Assembly (NCBI GenBank): GCA_903915315.1
Contig: CAIWSO010000546.1
Location: 1-8,533 of the forward strand
Origin: an uncultured Spartobacteria bacterium
Lineage (GTDB): Bacteria > Verrucomicrobiota > Verrucomicrobiia > Chthoniobacterales > Terrimicrobiaceae
Direction of reading: 5' to 3'
DNA length: 8,533 nucleotides
Shown here: positions 5,893-8,533 of the stretch, piece after piece
How the letters are laid out: every line of letters begins with the position of its first letter
Numbering within the stretch: the first letter of the stretch is position 1
Position numbers and translations under genes: made by a program
Notes under the pieces: generated by a model
Database searches by the model: none
Told to the model about the DNA's origin: nothing
Seen by the model: the letters and a program-made list of their open reading frames with translations, nothing else

Positions 5893-8385
5893 ATGCTGCC
5901 AGTGCGCGTGCGCGCCAAATTTTTCTTTGAAGGTGAAAAAAAGTTTTTCATCAAGGGAGTCACCTACGGCCCCTTCGCTCCCGATGAAAACGGCGAGTAT
6001 TTCGGAACCCCCGAGGGCGCAGCACGGGATCTGGATCTGATGGTCGAGTCCGGAGTGAACCTTGTTCGCATCTACTATGTCCCGCCACGTTGGTTTCTGG
6101 ATCTCTGCGAGAAACGGCACATTCGCGCTCTCATCTCGATCCCCTGGGCCGAGCATCTTGAGTTTTTGAAAGATGCGAAAATTCGTAACGAGGCCAAAAA
6201 AGCCGTTCGCGAGGGTGTTTCCAAAAATGCAGGCCACCCAGCGGTATTCGGCTATCTCGTCGGAAATGAGATCCCCAGCACGATGGTGCGTTGGCTCGGG
6301 GCACGGCAGGTCACCGAATTTGTCGAGCAACTCATCGCGATCGGCCGCGCCGCCGATCCCCGCGCCCTATTTTCCTACGCCAGCTACCCGCCGACGGAGT
6401 ACCTCCTTCCGCAAAACAGCGACTTTGTAACCTTCAACGTCTACCTGCACCGGCAGGATGACTTTGAGCGCTACCTCGCCCGACTTCAAAACCTCGCCGA
6501 AGACAAACCACTTATCCTCGGAGAGTTTGGAATGGACACGATTCGCCACGCGGAAAGCGCGCAGGCGGAAATGCTCCGCTGGCACATCGAAAGCGTCGTC
6601 CGCGGCGGTCTCGCCGGCACGATTGTCTATGCTTGGACGGATGAATGGTTCCGGGGCGGTCAGGAGATTTTAGACTGGTCATTCGGACTCGTGCGCCGCG
6701 ACCGATCTCCCAAACTCGCTTTGGATACCGTCAAGCGCCTTTTCTACGGTGAGGGCTCGATGACTTCACGGGTCAAGTTGCGCGACTATCCGAAGGCCTC
6801 CGTAGTCGTCTGTTCGTATAATGGCGCTAAAACGCTGGACCGTTGCCTGACATCGCTCAAGAAGATCAACTACCCTAACTACGAAGTCATCCTCGTAGAC
6901 GACGGATCCACCGACAACACACAAGAAATCGCAGCCAGTCACAATTGGGTCAAAAATGTCCGCCAAGAAAACAAGGGCCTGAGCTTCGCCCGAAATGTGG
7001 GCGCGCATGCCTCCTGCGGCGATGTGATTGTTTATACCGATAGCGACTGCATGGCGGATCCCGACTGGCTCTACTACCTCATGGGCACGCTTCTTAGCGG
7101 GGACTACGCCGGCGTGGGCGGCCCCAATATTTCGCCCCCTGCGGAAAATTGGGTTCAGGCGTGCGTTTCTGCGGCTCCAGGCGGACCGAACCACGTGCTT
7201 CTCACCGATGTCGTCGCCGAGCACATTCCCGGCTGCAACATGGCTTTTCACCGCTGGGCATTCGATCAAGTCGGCGGCTTCGACCCCGAATACCGCAAGG
7301 CCGGTGACGATGTAGACTTCTGCTGGCGCTTGCAACAGAGCGGCGGCGTGATTGCATTCAGTCCCGCAGCGATCGTTTGGCACTACCGCCGCTTCACTTT
7401 ACAAGCCTTCCGAAAGCAACAGGAAGGCTACGGCGAGGCCGAATCAATGTTGCGATTTCAGCACTTGGTTTTCTTCGGCCCCACCGGCACGGCCAAGTGG
7501 AAAGGCCAGATCTACGGCGCGCCGCGCTTCACCTGGCTGGTCAACAAGCCGATCATTTACCATGGCGTCTTCGGCGAGGGGCTTTTCCAATCTATCTACC
7601 CCACCCCGCAATCCGAGATCGCAGCCTACCTGAGCAGCATCGAATGGTTAGCCCTCACCCTCTTTATCTTGGGCATCTCGGTTCCCCTTCCCTTCCTGCG
7701 CATCGTCCCCTATATCATGTTCGGCGGCACGTTGCTCGTGGCGCTTTCCTACATGATCCACGCGCGCTTGGAGGCCAAGCACGACACGATCCCCGCGCGA
7801 TTGCTTGTGGCCTTCCTTGCCCTCGCCCAGCCCCTCGTTCGCGGATGGGCCCGTTATTTTACCTGGCTCAGATTCAAGCGCACCCCGCCGGCCGTTATCG
7901 CCAGCGTGGAAAAGGATTTCAAACCCGCCAGAGGCAGTATCACCAATCTCCGCTTCTGGAGTGAGGACGGACACGGTCGCGAGCGCCTCCTTCAAGAAAG
8001 CATTCAGGCCCTCGAAAGCGAAGGTTGGAACTACTCGCTCGATACCGGTTGGAAAAATTGGGACGTTCAAATCTACGGCAGTTTCTGGTGGGGCATCCAA
8101 ATGCGCTCGGTGACGGAATACCATGGCGGGCCAAAGTGCCTCACCCGAGTGCACCTCCGCACCCGTATGGTGGCTACGACATTCCTGCTTAGTTTCATTC
8201 TCTTGGGAATTCTCTCCTATCAACAGTTTTTTATCCCCGAGGCTTCCCTTTGGCCCTGGATTCCGTATGTGCTCTTCGAATTGTTTCTCTTCTTGAGAGC
8301 ACGCCGACTCAAACGCCGTGTCGCCGAGTTAGTCGGAGCCGCCGCCGCCCGCTGCGGATTCACCCGAATCAAAAAAGCCGTCTAA
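5893..8385 (+). CDS. Membrane-bound GT2 glycosyltransferase fused to N-terminal GH clan-A barrel
   Basis: The 830-residue protein (numbered from ATG 5893) has at least three modules. Residues about 8-285 resemble a clan GH-A (beta/alpha)8 barrel of the GH2/GH5 kind. GYLVGNEI gives the acid/base Glu126, ILGEFGMDT gives the candidate nucleophile Glu211, and YAWTDEW supplies the usual late-barrel Trp248, so the active site looks intact. Residues about 300-500 are a GT2 GT-A domain: VVVCSYNG (304-311), VDDGSTDNT (335-343), the metal-binding DSD (383-385), CNMAF (448-452), GDDVDFCWR as the probable catalytic-base region (471-479), and QQEGYG (509-514). There is no QxxRW, so processive synthesis is not indicated. 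Two membrane helices (about 584-602, 604-622), an unrecognised soluble stretch (about 675-757) and two more helices (about 760-780, 784-801) complete it. With no signal peptide, both catalytic domains probably face the cytoplasm. It likely builds or edits a surface or lipid-linked glycan. GH-GT2 fusions exist in beta-glucan synthases such as Pseudomonas NdvB, but with a GH17 domain. Substrate is unknown. Confidence 0.88.
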   Translation: MLPVRVRAKFFFEGEKKFFIKGVTYGPFAPDENGEYFGTPEGAARDLDLMVESGVNLVRIYYVPPRWFLDLCEKRHIRALISIPWAEHLEFLKDAKIRNEAKKAVREGVSKNAGHPAVFGYLVGNEIPSTMVRWLGARQVTEFVEQLIAIGRAADPRALFSYASYPPTEYLLPQNSDFVTFNVYLHRQDDFERYLARLQNLAEDKPLILGEFGMDTIRHAESAQAEMLRWHIESVVRGGLAGTIVYAWTDEWFRGGQEILDWSFGLVRRDRSPKLALDTVKRLFYGEGSMTSRVKLRDYPKASVVVCSYNGAKTLDRCLTSLKKINYPNYEVILVDDGSTDNTQEIAASHNWVKNVRQENKGLSFARNVGAHASCGDVIVYTDSDCMADPDWLYYLMGTLLSGDYAGVGGPNISPPAENWVQACVSAAPGGPNHVLLTDVVAEHIPGCNMAFHRWAFDQVGGFDPEYRKAGDDVDFCWRLQQSGGVIAFSPAAIVWHYRRFTLQAFRKQQEGYGEAESMLRFQHLVFFGPTGTAKWKGQIYGAPRFTWLVNKPIIYHGVFGEGLFQSIYPTPQSEIAAYLSSIEWLALTLFILGISVPLPFLRIVPYIMFGGTLLVALSYMIHARLEAKHDTIPARLLVAFLALAQPLVRGWARYFTWLRFKRTPPAVIASVEKDFKPARGSITNLRFWSEDGHGRERLLQESIQALESEGWNYSLDTGWKNWDVQIYGSFWWGIQMRSVTEYHGGPKCLTRVHLRTRMVATTFLLSFILLGILSYQQFFIPEASLWPWIPYVLFELFLFLRARRLKRRVAELVGAAAARCGFTRIKKAV

Positions 8386-8430
8386 TACCATTGTCCCTTT
8401 GAAATTAGACTTTGCAGCGCAAAAGAAGGG
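8386..8430 (+). other. Non-coding spacer after the GH/GT2 gene, no terminator called
   Basis: These bases follow the TAA of the GH/GT2 gene. A weak 5-bp hairpin (TTTGC-AGC-GCAAA, 8411-8423) is present, but it is AT-rich in part and has no T-run after it, so I do not call it a terminator. Transcription may end further on, at or after the GC-rich hairpin that follows. Confidence 0.35.
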
Positions 8431-8453
8431 GGCATGGCCGTCTCGGCCGTGTG
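8431..8453 (+). repeat. GC-rich hairpin with TCT loop, possible extragenic palindrome copy
   Basis: CATGGCCG (8433-8440) and CGGCCGTG (8444-8451) pair over 8 positions (one G-T wobble) around a TCT loop. No T-run follows, so it is not a classical intrinsic terminator. The GTCTCG core and the lack of a gene around it resemble short dispersed palindromes that I recall from intergenic DNA of Verrucomicrobia and Planctomycetes. That family assignment is from memory and needs a genome-wide count. Confidence 0.6.
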
Positions 8454-8508
8454 GAGCATGGTCTACTTTCTCGCACCCTGCCCATCGGAACCAAAGGAAC
8501 AGAACGCA

Positions 8509-8533
8509 GCGCTCAGGCGAGACGCGCTGTGCC
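8509..8533 (-). repeat. Second hairpin, inverted orientation, related to the one at 8431-8453
   Basis: CAGGCG (8514-8519) pairs with CGC-CTG (8523-8529, one bulged G) around an AGA loop. The reverse complement reads GGCACAGCGCGTCTCGCC and so shares the GG-CA, GC and CGTCTCG words of the hairpin at 8431-8453. The two copies are therefore in opposite orientation, about 55 bases apart, and this one runs up to the window edge, so it may be incomplete. Confidence 0.5.

Noticed and set aside
5788..6330. Upstream extension of the active protease frame (181 extra codons on the - strand)
   Set aside because: It runs through the divergent intergenic region and antisense to the start of the GH/GT2 gene. 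Its translation has no domain-like character, and it would bury the clear signal peptide that begins at 5787.
6766..7383. - strand open frame (205 codons) inside the GT2 domain
   Set aside because: The + strand frame carries the VDDGS, DSD and GDD motifs in order. The opposite frame is a shadow of these codons.

Overview
The window looks like an ordinary chromosomal segment from a Gram-negative bacterium, most likely in the PVC group and plausibly Verrucomicrobiota (Opitutales-like). This placement is an inference. It rests on the combination of a plant-Deg-like HtrA family with a third-type PDZ domain, a glycoside hydrolase/GT2 fusion, an Arg-rich protein that I cannot place in any family, and short intergenic hairpins of the GTCTCG-core kind. 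No phage, transposon, CRISPR, tRNA or rRNA signal is visible.

Layout. Bases 1-113 hold the 3' end of a + strand DUF423-type inner-membrane protein. It converges on, and overlaps by 17 bases, a - strand gene (97-1716) for a 539-residue protein that I do not recognise. That protein has an Arg-rich N-terminus, a globular middle and a tail of seven PAAE repeats encoded by a perfect 12-base tandem repeat. After a 126-base gap comes a compact - strand operon, transcribed from 5787 down to 1843. Its first gene is a Deg/HtrA-type serine protease with an intact triad (4345-5787). The second is a paralogue with the same architecture whose catalytic residues have been lost (2771-4348, joined by an ATGA stop/start overlap). 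The third is an exported staphylococcal-nuclease-like protein fused to a ComEA-type helix-hairpin-helix DNA-binding domain (1843-2766, 4-base gap).

A 105-base divergent intergenic region separates this operon from a large + strand gene (5893-8385). This gene encodes a membrane protein fusing a clan GH-A glycoside hydrolase-like barrel, a GT2 glycosyltransferase, and four predicted membrane helices around an unrecognised soluble domain. The last 148 bases are non-coding and contain two oppositely oriented hairpins that look like a dispersed extragenic palindrome.

How the parts may work together. The three operon products all carry export signals, so they probably act in the periplasm or outside the cell. 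An active protease with a catalytically dead sibling suggests a hetero-oligomeric or regulatory pair, and the nuclease could be a co-exported enzyme or client. The GH/GT2 fusion is more likely part of surface glycan synthesis and is divergently transcribed, so its link to the protease operon is positional only. The active/dead Deg pair with the nuclease, and the GH-GT2 fusion with its unknown C-terminal module, are the two items most worth following up.
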